Assembly (NCBI RefSeq): GCF_000235365.1 | Contig: NC_016449.1 | Coordinates: forward strand, 62,001 to 126,000 | Length of the DNA: 64,000 bases | Direction: 5' to 3' | Source of the DNA: Eremothecium cymbalariae DBVPG#7215 | Taxonomy: Eukaryota > Ascomycota > Saccharomycetes > Saccharomycetales > Saccharomycetaceae | Part shown: in pieces, positions 28,570 to 38,552 of the stretch | How positions within the stretch are numbered: position 1 is the first letter of the stretch | Layout: each line of letters opens with the position of its first letter | Made by a program: the position numbers and the translations under genes | The notes under the pieces: generated by a model | Databases searched by the model: none | The model's input: only the letters and a program-made list of their open reading frames with translations | What the model was told of the DNA's origin: nothing

Positions 28570-30990
28570 TCAATCAAAACCGTGTGGTAATAAGCCTAAC
28601 TTAGACATCCTAATCTTTACAGCATTTCTATGAGCGTCAAGACCTTCTACTTTAGCAACGCTCATAACTGCGGGACCAATATTTTTCAAACCTTCGGAGG
28701 TGATTTCCTGACAAGTTATGAACTTTTGGAATGTTGAAGTGTTAACACCACTATATTGTCTAGCGTAACCATACGTGGGTAGGGTATGATTTGTCCCACT
28801 AGAATAATCACCACATGATTCTGGAGTGTAAGATCCCACAAACACACTACCTGCGTGCCTTACAAGTGGGATGTATTTAGCAGAACTCTCTATCTGTAGT
28901 ATTAGGTGTTCGGGGGCATATTTGTTTGATATCTCGAATGCTTCTTCAACACTATCACATAAAACAATGGAACTGTGTGAAATGCATTTACGAATTATTT
29001 CTAGTCGAGGCAGCTGCAGAGCTTGGCAGTGGACAGCCGCTTGGATTGCCTTTATTTTAGATTCATTTAGATTGATACCGATAAGTATAACCTGCGAGTC
29101 GGCGCCGTGTTCAGCCTGCGATAGCAGGTCTGAGGCGACGAAGTTTGCATCAGCGTGTTCATCACAAATAACCAAAACTTCCGATGGACCAGCAGGCATA
29201 TCGATAGAACATATAGCTCGGGTATCATTTTGAACATACATTTTAGCAGCAGTAACAAACTGATTTCCTGGACCCAAAATTTTATCGACTTTTGGGACAG
29301 ATTGGGTACCATAAGCCATTGCTGCAACAGCCTGCGCACCTCCAGCCAAGACTATTTTTGATGCCCCAACCTTTGATGCAACATATACAACTTCTGGGGA
29401 TACCCTACCATCCGTCTTACGAGGAGGGCTTGCGATAACTATTTCTTCACAACCAGCAACCTGAGCAGGAACACCCAGCATTAGAGCAGTGCTGGGTAAG
29501 GTAGCAGTTCCACCAGGTACATATAATCCAACCTTTTCTATAGGCTTTGGGAACCGCGAGCAAACAACACCAGGCTGAGTTTCAACACTTAAGGTCCCCC
29601 CTTGTAACTGCGCAGCATGGAATTTCCGTACGTTTTCCATAGATAAATCCAAAGCAGCCTTTACCTCATCGGTTAATCCTTTAAAATATTCTTCCTTAAA
29701 TGGTGCTTCTATAATAGGAGACTCTAATTGAACACCATCAAACTTCGAAGTTAACTCAAGCAAAGCCTTGTCGCCGTTTTGAATAACATTATCAATGATT
29801 GGCTTTACCAAATTAAGCATATCAGAGGACTTTTGAATTGGCCTAGCAATTGCTATATCTAGTTCATCTATCTTTTTAGCCGACACAACATTCAAATGCA
29901 CAAATGAGCTTTCTATTGGTCGATCTTCAGCTCCCTTTAATAATTCCTCCGTTTTCTTTGGCAAGAATTTGTCCTTGGCATTTCCTTCTCTTTTAGTAAT
30001 CTTCATGTGTTTCATATTCAAATTAGCTTCTACATCACTCAAAGTCACACCATTAGCGGCCATCTTAGCCATAACGAAGTAAAACAAGTCTGCCACTTCC
30101 CAAGACAACTCATCCTTTGTATGAGCGTCGGTTACTTCCTCTGCTTCTTCTTTTATCTTAGCATGTAAAAGTTCTTGATCATCAAACAATCTCTTTGTAT
30201 AAGAACCTGAAGGAGCCTTCACCAATCTTTGCTTCATTAATTGCTCGAGACCAAACAGACCCTGTGGAAAATCACCAAAACAAGATTCTCTTTCGAGGTG
30301 ACAGAAATTTGAGGTACCTTTTAAAGTAGGTTGTTGTAATACAACAAACTTCAGTGCATCTCCGTCACAATCAATATCTATACGCAATAATTTCTGAGTG
30401 TTTCCAGAAGTAGCACCTTTCACCCAGATTTCACTTCTAGATCTAGAATAATAAACTCCAGCTTGTTTTTCAATGGCAAGTTTGATAGATTCTTGTGATG
30501 AATATACCAACCCTAGGCATCGTTCATTTGAATCAACAACCAGGGTGCTATACAATCCATCTTGACGATCGCTTTTAAGATGCATCAACAGAGCCTTCAA
30601 GTATGAATCAGCACTATTATTTTTCAAAGGTACTATTTGATCCTTCGAGAAACATGTGCTAATTCCATACCGATAATTGTAAATTCCATCTGCAGCCACT
30701 GTTAGTCTACATTCAGGAACACCCAATTCAAGAAGTTCCGTTACAGCAGAGGAATCAGCTAAAAAAAAAGTAGAGACTCCATTGTTCAACAACTCAATAA
30801 CATCAGACTTCGAATAAATATGGTTCCCATAAACGACTGAAATATGCTTGAAACCAGGGTAGTTTTTTATCAAACTTAGAATATCCCTGGTCGAGAGTTT
30901 ATCCAACAAAACCTGACCAGATAAAGTAATAAATTCGTAATGAACAAGTTCTGATAAGTCAGAAACCAACGGCAGCACAGGAAAAGTCAT
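28570..30990 (-). CDS. HIS4: Trifunctional histidine biosynthesis enzyme His4
   Basis: An 806-residue three-domain enzyme (S. cerevisiae His4, YCL030C, 799 residues) covering steps 2, 3, 9 and 10 of histidine synthesis. The phosphoribosyl-AMP cyclohydrolase part includes WVKGATSGNTQKLLRIDIDCDGD-type sequence (about residues 190-215). The phosphoribosyl-ATP pyrophosphohydrolase part has EEAEEVTD and WEVADLFYFVMAKM (about 275-310). Histidinol dehydrogenase fills about 370-806, with the signature GPSEVLVICDE...DLLSQAEHG. All three look intact. A consensus Gcn4 site lies upstream, as expected for general amino-acid control. Confidence 0.97.
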   Translation of the reverse strand: MTFPVLPLVSDLSELVHYEFITLSGQVLLDKLSTRDILSLIKNYPGFKHISVVYGNHIYSKSDVIELLNNGVSTFFLADSSAVTELLELGVPECRLTVAADGIYNYRYGISTCFSKDQIVPLKNNSADSYLKALLMHLKSDRQDGLYSTLVVDSNERCLGLVYSSQESIKLAIEKQAGVYYSRSRSEIWVKGATSGNTQKLLRIDIDCDGDALKFVVLQQPTLKGTSNFCHLERESCFGDFPQGLFGLEQLMKQRLVKAPSGSYTKRLFDDQELLHAKIKEEAEEVTDAHTKDELSWEVADLFYFVMAKMAANGVTLSDVEANLNMKHMKITKREGNAKDKFLPKKTEELLKGAEDRPIESSFVHLNVVSAKKIDELDIAIARPIQKSSDMLNLVKPIIDNVIQNGDKALLELTSKFDGVQLESPIIEAPFKEEYFKGLTDEVKAALDLSMENVRKFHAAQLQGGTLSVETQPGVVCSRFPKPIEKVGLYVPGGTATLPSTALMLGVPAQVAGCEEIVIASPPRKTDGRVSPEVVYVASKVGASKIVLAGGAQAVAAMAYGTQSVPKVDKILGPGNQFVTAAKMYVQNDTRAICSIDMPAGPSEVLVICDEHADANFVASDLLSQAEHGADSQVILIGINLNESKIKAIQAAVHCQALQLPRLEIIRKCISHSSIVLCDSVEEAFEISNKYAPEHLILQIESSAKYIPLVRHAGSVFVGSYTPESCGDYSSGTNHTLPTYGYARQYSGVNTSTFQKFITCQEITSEGLKNIGPAVMSVAKVEGLDAHRNAVKIRMSKLGLLPHGFD

Positions 30991-31651
30991 AATTATGGGT
31001 TTAAGCAGCCGATGAACTCACAGTCCTCTCACAAATTCCAATTACTTTCAGTACCTAACTCTAACTAAAGTTTCTCCTATTTTAACTGAACTCAATAGGA
31101 CGAATGTAACGGATCACACTACTAATTGAACTATTACAAGCAATAAGATGAAGAAGTACTTCAGATTTGCGTAGTTTTTATTTGAAAAATCACGTCCGCA
31201 ATAGTAATAAAAGAACATGAGTCAGACCTGAAAAAATGGAACACATAAATCGGAAAATATCTTCATTTAAAAAATCGTTTTAATTAACATCGATATTAGA
31301 GCGACTAGAATCTCATTAATTGTTACGTATCGTTAGTAATTCAGCACGAATATTAGATCTGAATCAAGTGACTACCTTTGATGACCGAAATATGTTTTTT
31401 GTCTTGCTAGAGCGTTTTATGAATCATATTACAGTTACTTTTAGCACGACTATCTATATATAATTTTGTAGGGAACAAAATAGTAGATTAGTTAATACAG
31501 ATCAAACAGAATTGGGGAATAAAATAGTCCTGAGACGTAGTAGTGATACAAATATTCACATTTCAACTGGTTTTATTGATTTGATAGATTTGATTGATTT
31601 TAGTTTTCCTTATGAGGTCAAATAGAAAATGGTGCCTGAATTTCATGACAA
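30991..31651. other. HIS4 promoter and BIK1 3' region
   Basis: This gap of 661 bp includes the HIS4 promoter with its Gcn4 site (31218-31224) and, toward BIK1, a short imperfect repeat of GATTGATTT/GATAGATTT units (about 31571-31602). A Rap1 site like the one in S. cerevisiae HIS4 was not found. Confidence 0.45.
31218..31224. promoter_or_regulatory. Gcn4 site upstream of HIS4
   Basis: TGAGTCA is the exact palindromic Gcn4 core and lies about 230 bp upstream of the HIS4 ATG. HIS4 is the classic Gcn4 target. Confidence 0.75.
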
Positions 31652-33130
31652 CTAAAATGCTACCTCCGTACATTCGAATGCAGAATGACCATCTTTCTCA
31701 CAAAGTGCACACCATAACAATCTCCCAGCAGCGGCATCTTTGTTTTTTCTTGCATCATATAGAGGAAGAGATTCACCAGGTATCTTGGGTTGATCGTTTG
31801 CATCGACTAGTCCTCTACTTGACATGCCTGGAGATTTTATGCCGATCAAGCTTCTAGCTTCTTCTAGTTCTCTTCTCAGCATTTCAATCTCTGATTGGTA
31901 ACTTGCTACATCGGTGTTACTTTTCATACTTTGACTCTGGATAACGTCATCTAAGCGACGCTGGGTGTCTACCAACTCACGGGAAATGGCATCGAATTCC
32001 TGGTTAAGAGAGTTGTTATGTGTTGTTAATTTTTCGCGTTCTGTATCCCACTTGAACCTCAACTTTTCTAGTTCATCCTGCTTGCGTTTTAATGCTTGTA
32101 ATTGTTTTTTTAAGTCATCATTTTCATACTTGAGAGACTCTAATTCAGCTACTTGGGTGTCGTCTTCCAAGATTACTGTTTGCCGTCTTCTTTGTCGTAT
32201 CATTCGCTCCTCGTTTTCTTTTATTTCCTTGTGCAACTCATCAACTACAGATAATAGCTGTTCGTGCTCCGCCTCGAAATACTGCTTCTGCCTGTTTTGA
32301 TTCTCACGCTCTGCTTGCAAGATAGCCTGCAACCGATTCTTCTCGGCCTCAAGGTACTGTAACTTATCTTCATAATCATCAATAGCGGGTTGTATCTCTT
32401 CCAAAACAATCCGCTGATCATCTAGTAACCGCTTATAGTGCATAATTTCCTCTCTCTGTTGCTTAATTCTCGACTCATATGATACACTACGCCTTTTAAA
32501 ATCTTTGGGTGTTAAAAAAATGCTATTCTTATCATTATTCGACACAGTTTCAGCGTTAGCAACGTCTACGACATCACCATCATCGTCTTCATCCAACTCA
32601 TCGACATCACTATTACCGTTATCTTCAACTTCCATGGAATCAGAAAAGAAGTCGCTTTGTTCGGACGCCTGTGTCTTCCTGCTCATCATACTGGCTGCGC
32701 GACTAGTCACCCTTCTCGGTGTCGGAGAGCGATATATCACGCTATTTGTCCGATTCCTTCCTTTGGCTGCTGTCGAGGGTGTCGCACCACTCCCTAACGT
32801 AGAAGTAGATCCCATTATAGATAGTTGGTTGTTTTGCACAGACGTGTTACCAACAGCTGTCGCCGTGCTAGAAGCAATCATATCTGAATTCTGCTCCAGT
32901 AGCCAAGATACCTTCTGTAACTGAATAAATAACCCTGATTGTGGGTATTCTGTCTCAAAATATCTCTTCCCTCTATATGTACCATCGTTCTTTCCTATAT
33001 TAGCCAATAAATCTACCCCCACAAATAACCCTTGTTTACCTTCGACGAGCCCTATGTATTTCAGCTGACCCTTACCAACGTTAGGTATCTGCAAGAATGT
33101 CCCAATTTTACCCTGATACTTCTCTGTCAT
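31652..33130 (-). CDS. BIK1: CAP-Gly microtubule plus-end protein Bik1 (CLIP-170)
   Basis: A 492-residue homologue of Bik1 (YCL029C, 440 residues), which tracks microtubule plus ends, carries dynein and is needed for karyogamy. The CAP-Gly domain is at about residues 5-70, with GLFVGVDLLANIGKNDGTY and GKRYF. A serine-rich and acidic linker (about 75-215) follows, then a long coiled coil (about 218-440). At the end is a zinc knuckle with CxxC and HxxxxC spacing (WCALCEKDGHSAFEC) near residues 472-488. The tail after the knuckle ends TEVAF, an aromatic end as in CLIP-170 proteins, rather like the EEY/F tails read by other CAP-Gly domains but not identical. Confidence 0.94.
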   Translation of the reverse strand: MTEKYQGKIGTFLQIPNVGKGQLKYIGLVEGKQGLFVGVDLLANIGKNDGTYRGKRYFETEYPQSGLFIQLQKVSWLLEQNSDMIASSTATAVGNTSVQNNQLSIMGSTSTLGSGATPSTAAKGRNRTNSVIYRSPTPRRVTSRAASMMSRKTQASEQSDFFSDSMEVEDNGNSDVDELDEDDDGDVVDVANAETVSNNDKNSIFLTPKDFKRRSVSYESRIKQQREEIMHYKRLLDDQRIVLEEIQPAIDDYEDKLQYLEAEKNRLQAILQAERENQNRQKQYFEAEHEQLLSVVDELHKEIKENEERMIRQRRRQTVILEDDTQVAELESLKYENDDLKKQLQALKRKQDELEKLRFKWDTEREKLTTHNNSLNQEFDAISRELVDTQRRLDDVIQSQSMKSNTDVASYQSEIEMLRRELEEARSLIGIKSPGMSSRGLVDANDQPKIPGESLPLYDARKNKDAAAGRLLWCALCEKDGHSAFECTEVAF

Positions 33131-33919
33131 AAATACACTTCTGGCCTTTGTGTTCCGTTCGATACCTTATCCGACGCAATATTGGCAAAATACTCTAACT
33201 GAAGAACAAGAACTATTGCCAACCTCAAACGAATTGAGAGAAGACTACAACCACTTCTTGATAACGCTTGTCTTCTTTTTGTTGTCTTGGATCTCATTCC
33301 TCAAAAAGAAGCAACAGCCGTTGAAACGGAAGAGAGATCTATATCACGTGACATATATTACTTAAGCACGTGACACAAATTTATATTCGTAAATTATGAT
33401 AGAATCTGCAGTTGGAACTAGCGAGTTATCAAACCGTGGAATTGGTTATATAATCATGAAAAACGTTAAATTCAAATATATAAGCAAACTGTTGTCAGGT
33501 TATACACATATATGAAGAAACATATAGTCTTATAGAATTGGTTAAAGCTCTCTTGGGCAGAAGATGTTCTCTATCTAATACAGTTAGGTTATATGATATT
33601 CAGCTGTCTAGCTAACGAGGTAGCCATGTCACCAATCGCTATTTTTTATCTAGCCGCTAACAAACAGTCGTTCCTGCAGTGCTCAAGGTCACATGACAGC
33701 GATTGTTTGAAGCAAACACATTAAGGGGTTATTATCCGGGTAACAGAAAACCCCGCCAGCAAATGGATTAGAGAGCAAGCAATCTTCCGTCATGCTACAT
33801 GCAGTATTAGTATATATATGTGTGTGCCATGATATTCGTTAGCTTTTCTTTGCTCTTCCCTTCTTGATACCTCCGAAAAACAAACAGTTTTTAATAGACC
33901 ATTCATTATTCGAGCAATT
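33131..33919. other. Divergent promoter region of BIK1 and the Rnq1-like gene
   Basis: This 789-bp region holds two E-box sites close together, TCACGTGA (33344-33351) and GCACGTGA (33366-33373), and TATA-type sequence near 33811-33820 about 100 bp before the Rnq1-like ATG. A plus-strand frame at 33150-33365 is not supported. Confidence 0.45.
33344..33351. promoter_or_regulatory. TCACGTGA palindrome (Cbf1-type E-box)
   Basis: A perfect TCACGTGA about 215 bp upstream of BIK1, with a second CACGTG at 33367-33372. Confidence 0.5.
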
Positions 33920-34471
33920 ATGGTGGACACTAGTCAATTGATCAAGGAAGCAGAGAAGCTATTTCACAATGGAGAACATCATGATGCTGTTGATAAGTTA
34001 GCGACTGCTGCGAAAAGCGAGCCTAATGAGGAACAACAGTCTTCAATTGAAAAAATGATTGGAAAGATTGGTGAGCATGTTGTAGGTAACAGTGAGGAGG
34101 CTAAGGAAGGAGAAGATAAAGCGCGTGGCAGTGGTGATAGTGGCAGTGGTGGGCTTGTCAATAAATTAATGTCTGTTCTTTCTTCTAACTCTCAGGGTTC
34201 TCCTCAGGCACAGCTGGGGAAATTAGCGTTGTTGTCTACTATTATGAAGTCTAGCGGTGGTAACTCAGGTGGGTTCAATTTGAGTTCCATTAAGAATATG
34301 CTTTCCGGTGATTCGTCTTCCGGAGGAGGTAGTGGGTTGAGTGCTTCTGGGTTAGCATCCCTGGCTTCGAATGTGTTTGGTGGGAAACAAGGTCAAGAAA
34401 GTTCTAGTGGTGGGGGGCTTTCTTCTCTTTCCTCGATGGCTGGTAATTTCTTAAATTCAGGCAAAAAATGA
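33920..34471 (+). CDS. RNQ1: Rnq1 N-terminal-domain protein without the Q/N prion domain
   Basis: A 183-residue protein in the position of RNQ1 (YCL028W, 405 residues), beside BIK1. It aligns over the non-prion half of Rnq1: LIKEAEKLFHNGEHHDAVDKL, PNEEQQSSIEKMIGKI, a LGKLALLSTIMKSS stretch, and GLASLASNVF. It ends just after one SLSSMAGNFLNS unit, which resembles the repeats that begin the prion region of Rnq1. There is no glutamine/asparagine-rich C terminus, and no such coding sequence after the stop in any frame. In S. cerevisiae the missing part makes the [PIN+] prion. Ortholog status is supported by synteny and alignment; function is unknown. Glycine and serine are abundant. Confidence 0.85.
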   Translation: MVDTSQLIKEAEKLFHNGEHHDAVDKLATAAKSEPNEEQQSSIEKMIGKIGEHVVGNSEEAKEGEDKARGSGDSGSGGLVNKLMSVLSSNSQGSPQAQLGKLALLSTIMKSSGGNSGGFNLSSIKNMLSGDSSSGGGSGLSASGLASLASNVFGGKQGQESSSGGGLSSLSSMAGNFLNSGKK

Positions 34472-34996
34472 TAGCTAACTAGGATTGGTTCGAGAGAGAT
34501 GGTATTTTTCTGGTTATTTTGAAATTTTTTAGAGAACTTATATGGCCGATTAACACTGTGAATGTACGGAGGATATTTTTAATTTAGTGACATTTGAGAC
34601 CCAGTTTTTTTGTTCCCGGTTTTCTACTGATCTCTTGCTGTTTTGGACCCTTGGGCTCAAAAATACTCTGTAAAGTATATTTGATGGCTGACCGGTATAT
34701 TGTGTGGTATATATAATATATCTTATAAAAAAATCAGACTTGTGTATATCTATGTATGGTTATGAACAAGAAGCAGTAGAAATTTTCATGAATCTGACCT
34801 GTTGATCTAAGATCTAAATTACCCAGCGCCGACGAGGTCACCTAAAATATACATATATATATCTAGCTGAAAAACCAGCAGAACGGAAAATAACTCTGGG
34901 AGTAGAAAATAGAAAAAACTGAAGCTGAAATATACCAATTGCTACAAAGGAGTTTCTCTAGTGAAAAATCGAAGAGTTCTTCTCCAAACAGTCAAA
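34472..34996. other. Convergent 3' region, Rnq1-like gene and CAP protein gene
   Basis: This AT-rich stretch of 525 bp lies between two convergent stops, with TATATAATATATC runs near 34710 and 34850 fit for polyadenylation on both strands. No gene is seen. Confidence 0.4.
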
Positions 34997-35665
34997 TTAT
35001 ATTAAACCCCTGACATTTTCCTTAAAAATATGGTAGGTGTCAATACCCGGAGTGCCATCAAGAACATTACCTGGTGGTGAGTATTCACAAAGTGTATATA
35101 CGAAATAGTACTGGCTCCGACAAGTCACAACTGCACAGCCGACCTTCGTGGTGTCGGCCCAAACAAGTTGAGTAAAGTGACCGACATCATACCCATTATG
35201 GACGGTACCGGTTACATCATTAAAATTGTAATACTTGATTTCTTCATACCAAGCATTTACCACTTCGTCAGCCCTTGGATACCTAGCGGATGAACCAATT
35301 GTACCAATATTTTCCCCATAAGGGCCATAAGAATGTTTCAACCTAAATGTACAAGGGTCATATTCTGTGCCTATCAAACTCCTTACCTGATCCTCAGCAT
35401 ACTGACGTAATGTGTTATCCCAACTTAATGATGGAGTATTATAATGTAATGCACGTTTAGAATTGTGAGCCCATAGCAAATTGTTAACATCCGGTTCCAG
35501 AAACGTTGCAGCCTGTAAGCTTGTGTCATGCGCGGCGTCAGCATTGTTAGAGTTCGCCAATTTTTCCGCAACCTGATCACCTTTATAGACGATCGCAGCA
35601 GCGCTACACATAACGCAGCTGCATAAAACCAAAACAGTTCCTTTTAAAATATCACTAAGATTCAT
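34997..35665 (-). CDS. Secreted CAP/PRY-family sterol-binding protein
   Basis: A 222-residue secreted protein of the CAP (SCP/PR-1) superfamily, like S. cerevisiae Pry1-Pry3, which bind and export sterols and fatty acids. A signal peptide covers about residues 1-24. The CAP domain (about 60-205) has LLWAHNSKRALH, HSYGPYGENI, the CAP1 motif GHFTQLVWADTTKVGC and the CAP2 motif YTLCEYSPPGN, with the usual cysteines. There is no long Ser/Thr stalk or GPI tail, so it should be soluble. No PRY gene lies between RNQ1 and FUS1 in S. cerevisiae; this is a lineage-specific placement. I cannot say which PRY it descends from. Confidence 0.9.
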   Translation of the reverse strand: MNLSDILKGTVLVLCSCVMCSAAAIVYKGDQVAEKLANSNNADAAHDTSLQAATFLEPDVNNLLWAHNSKRALHYNTPSLSWDNTLRQYAEDQVRSLIGTEYDPCTFRLKHSYGPYGENIGTIGSSARYPRADEVVNAWYEEIKYYNFNDVTGTVHNGYDVGHFTQLVWADTTKVGCAVVTCRSQYYFVYTLCEYSPPGNVLDGTPGIDTYHIFKENVRGLI

Positions 35666-37151
35666 TATATGACCTTAGAATTTCTATTTACGTATAATAT
35701 ATATGACAAGTTAAGGAACTGTAAAATGTAAAACAGGATGAACTGGATTCGATCCAATTAACAAGAAACGAAGATTATAATCACCACATATATATAATTT
35801 TGTATTTACATATAACGCAAAATATTGAAATTGCATTGAAGAATGACATGCCGCAACCTCTTTACTCTAGAAGTTCAATTGAGATTTATTGCCTGTTACC
35901 AACATTGTCGTAATGGTTAGATACTAATTGACAGAGGAGAAGGGTTTTTTGCGTTACATTTTCATTTCATCTGTCATCAAATAATAGACAACATACGCAG
36001 AGCAAAAGCCAAGTATACAATATAAACATAGGGTTCGGGATTTAGACTCAATAACATTCTAACAAATTGTGTTTGCTAAGTTAAGACTCCAGAATGTGAT
36101 AACTTGAACGTTATTCACGTTGATATACCTTGCGGGGAGCTGCATCCGTACTGCAGTTATCGCCACAGTTCAATACAATTTTTAAAAGAAATGTTCATGC
36201 GCACCCTTCATGCATACAGTAGGTTTTTCGCTTCGGTAGTTAGAGAGTTAATTGAGCGAATAGGTTACCTATTTATTCGGTATCCGCTCCCCTTAACACG
36301 ATATGATCTTGGCCGGCATTATTCCCCGTTGATTTCGGGTATAAACGGTAGTCAACTAAGTCATACCCATTGTATTACTTACCCCTTGCACGTATACATA
36401 GCCTGACCGCGTTTGAAATCCGCTGAAGTCCAGAATTTAGCCTACGACACCTACGCAGAATGGGAGATTATATAGCATGCCTAACTGTTAAATGTGCTTT
36501 GCATCTAACTATGTATTTCAAAGATAAACCTGAAACTCCCAGCGTATTGTGGGGTTCCATTGACTCCCATGTAGGTGTTCGTTTACCTTCAGAGGAAAAA
36601 GCAAAGTAATAGAAAAGCTTTGCGGATCGTTATCGTCAACGCGATCTCTTGAATAGGGATATATATGACCATTTTGGATATATATGACTACTTTCTAAAG
36701 CTGCGTCGAACAATCGGAGCTGAGGTGTCGTTAATGAATGAACGACTGAAGGAAGAAGTTTTGTCGTTAAGCTTGATTTCTATCCAACGACCATCGGGTT
36801 CTAAACATGCTTGCACACAACAGCACGTTCCATATATCTGATGTTTCTTCGAGATTGTATGACTACCTAGATCTTCGAGCACAAAAAGGTGCTTCGTATT
36901 TGAATCACTATTGGATTATTAGTCGTTCCTAGAGTTGATTACATTCGAGGCATCATATGATTATATAATCCAGTTTCAAAATTAATATTACCCGGACTTG
37001 GCCCGGATCAGCCTCATCTGAAATTTGAGACAACGATGAAACGACAGATTTAAAATATATTAAGTATATAAAGGAACTGGCCGTCAAATCGCAATTGGCT
37101 AATTGAGCCAGTTTTCAGTTCTAAGGTCCACCGAGTTTTATTATTGTTGTG
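35666..37151. other. Long intergenic region before FUS1
   Basis: This gap of nearly 1.5 kb holds the promoters of the CAP protein gene and FUS1. It contains two weak pheromone-element variants near FUS1 (36972-36978 and 37037-37043). Two open frames lack an ATG start: 36104-36406 plus, and 36688-36915 minus, which has a cysteine-rich LEPDGRWIEIKLND stretch. They could be chance or relics. I see no LTR or tRNA; a B-box-like GGATTCGATCC at 35746 has no tRNA around it. Confidence 0.4.
37037..37043 (+). promoter_or_regulatory. Weak pheromone-response-like element before FUS1
   Basis: TGAAACG, one base off the Ste12 site TGAAACA, lies about 110 bp upstream of FUS1. A second variant, TGAAACT on the minus strand, is at 36972-36978. 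FUS1 is strongly pheromone-induced in S. cerevisiae through several TGAAACA copies; none is exact here. Confidence 0.3.
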
Positions 37152-38552
37152 ATGTCAGAATCCGAGTTTACTTTTGAATCTACGGTAACCAGTCAGACGA
37201 CCACCGTGCTCTTTCAGACATCTAATTTACAGGAACAGCAGACAGTGATTAACACTGTCATTGTAGATAAATATTATGCAAAAGACCAAAGTATTCCATA
37301 CGCATATTCGACAGTTACTAGTACGGTAAACATACCAATATCTGGGAGTCCAACACCTGAGAGTCAACCTAGCACTGCAGAGTCTCCAACTTCTACTCAG
37401 GCAGTGGACAGTACAGAGAGTCGTGTACTTTCGGTGACATCAAGCAGTCCAACAGCATTTGCTATAAACCGTATGCCAAATAATGGAAGTGGATCCAAAA
37501 GCATTATAGGCTTATCTATAGGCCTTCCTATAGGCCTATTTCTGCTTTCCCTGATAATAATAATTTCATTCATTTACTACCGAAACCTGGGTTACAGAGC
37601 TGAGGACGACGGCGGGAAATTCAAAACATGGTTCCTCTCTCAACTATATGGAAAGCCGAAACGCCCCAAAGCGTTGGATTTGGAGAGAAAAGCCTTGTAC
37701 TCTAATGAAGATGATGGCCAAATAAGCTATAGGATAACCAGAAAGGCTCCCGTTCCTCATGTGCTAACGCCAGAAAAGGCAGTTGCGGCAGTTGCGGCAG
37801 TTGAACCGTCGGGCAGTGATCTGGAAATCGAAAAGTATTTATACTCAAAGCCGCCTGGTATAACAACTGTGGGTGAAACAAAAAGAAAGTCAAAATGGAG
37901 TTACGAGTCTCCACTATCAAGATGGTTTCTAACTAAATCTGTATACCAGCCTCCACTTTCGGGTTCGCAGAGCGTGAATACCAATGACGAGCCAAAGACA
38001 CCTGCAGTGAAGCTTAAGACACTACAACTGTTATCCAAAGTACGGCGTGAACAAGCTCCTAACCCTGTATCAGTTCAGTATTCAGCAACAAATAACAGCC
38101 CTCGCTCGGATTCTAGAAGTAAATCTTCTATCACAAAACAAGTACTGAACACAGATAGTAGTACATCGAAAATGTCCAGCATCTCTTCTAAGATCACAGC
38201 TATGTTGCCATTAACAGACTCAACATATAGTGTCGCTGAAGCACACAGAGTACCCCTTCAACATGTGCGAAGTATGAGGGTGAAGAAATCCCCTACTGTA
38301 TCAGGTATACTAGATAACTCACTCTGCACTGTTGTAAAGCCTTTTTCACCTCGTCTCCTCGACGAAATTAGATTAGATCTTAATGAAGAAGTTAGAGTCT
38401 TGGCAAGACACTCTGATGGATGGTGTTTAGTTGAAAAGCATAACTATGCTAGCACAGAATCAAGGAATACAGCAGATAATGTATCTGCACATAGCTATCT
38501 CAATGAAAACAGAGGAATTGTTCCGCAAATGTGTTTAAAACCCAAGCGTTAG
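37152..38552 (+). CDS. FUS1: Cell-fusion membrane protein Fus1 (SH3)
   Basis: A 466-residue protein (S. cerevisiae Fus1, YCL027W, 512 residues) that acts at the tip of mating cells to drive cell fusion. The Ser/Thr-rich extracellular part (1-115) should be O-glycosylated. One membrane segment (about 118-142) contains GLSIGLPIGLF, nearly identical to the yeast sequence. The cytoplasmic part has KWSYESPLSRWFL, also conserved. An SH3 domain lies at about 395-462, with HSDGWCLVEK and YLNENRGIVPQMCL. The frame starts one codon earlier with GTG; the ATG at 37152 is used. Confidence 0.94.
   Translation: MSESEFTFESTVTSQTTTVLFQTSNLQEQQTVINTVIVDKYYAKDQSIPYAYSTVTSTVNIPISGSPTPESQPSTAESPTSTQAVDSTESRVLSVTSSSPTAFAINRMPNNGSGSKSIIGLSIGLPIGLFLLSLIIIISFIYYRNLGYRAEDDGGKFKTWFLSQLYGKPKRPKALDLERKALYSNEDDGQISYRITRKAPVPHVLTPEKAVAAVAAVEPSGSDLEIEKYLYSKPPGITTVGETKRKSKWSYESPLSRWFLTKSVYQPPLSGSQSVNTNDEPKTPAVKLKTLQLLSKVRREQAPNPVSVQYSATNNSPRSDSRSKSSITKQVLNTDSSTSKMSSISSKITAMLPLTDSTYSVAEAHRVPLQHVRSMRVKKSPTVSGILDNSLCTVVKPFSPRLLDEIRLDLNEEVRVLARHSDGWCLVEKHNYASTESRNTADNVSAHSYLNENRGIVPQMCLKPKR

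Noticed and set aside
35740..35760. B-box-like GGATTCGATCC suggesting a tRNA
   Set aside because: No A box or acceptor stem can be built around it.
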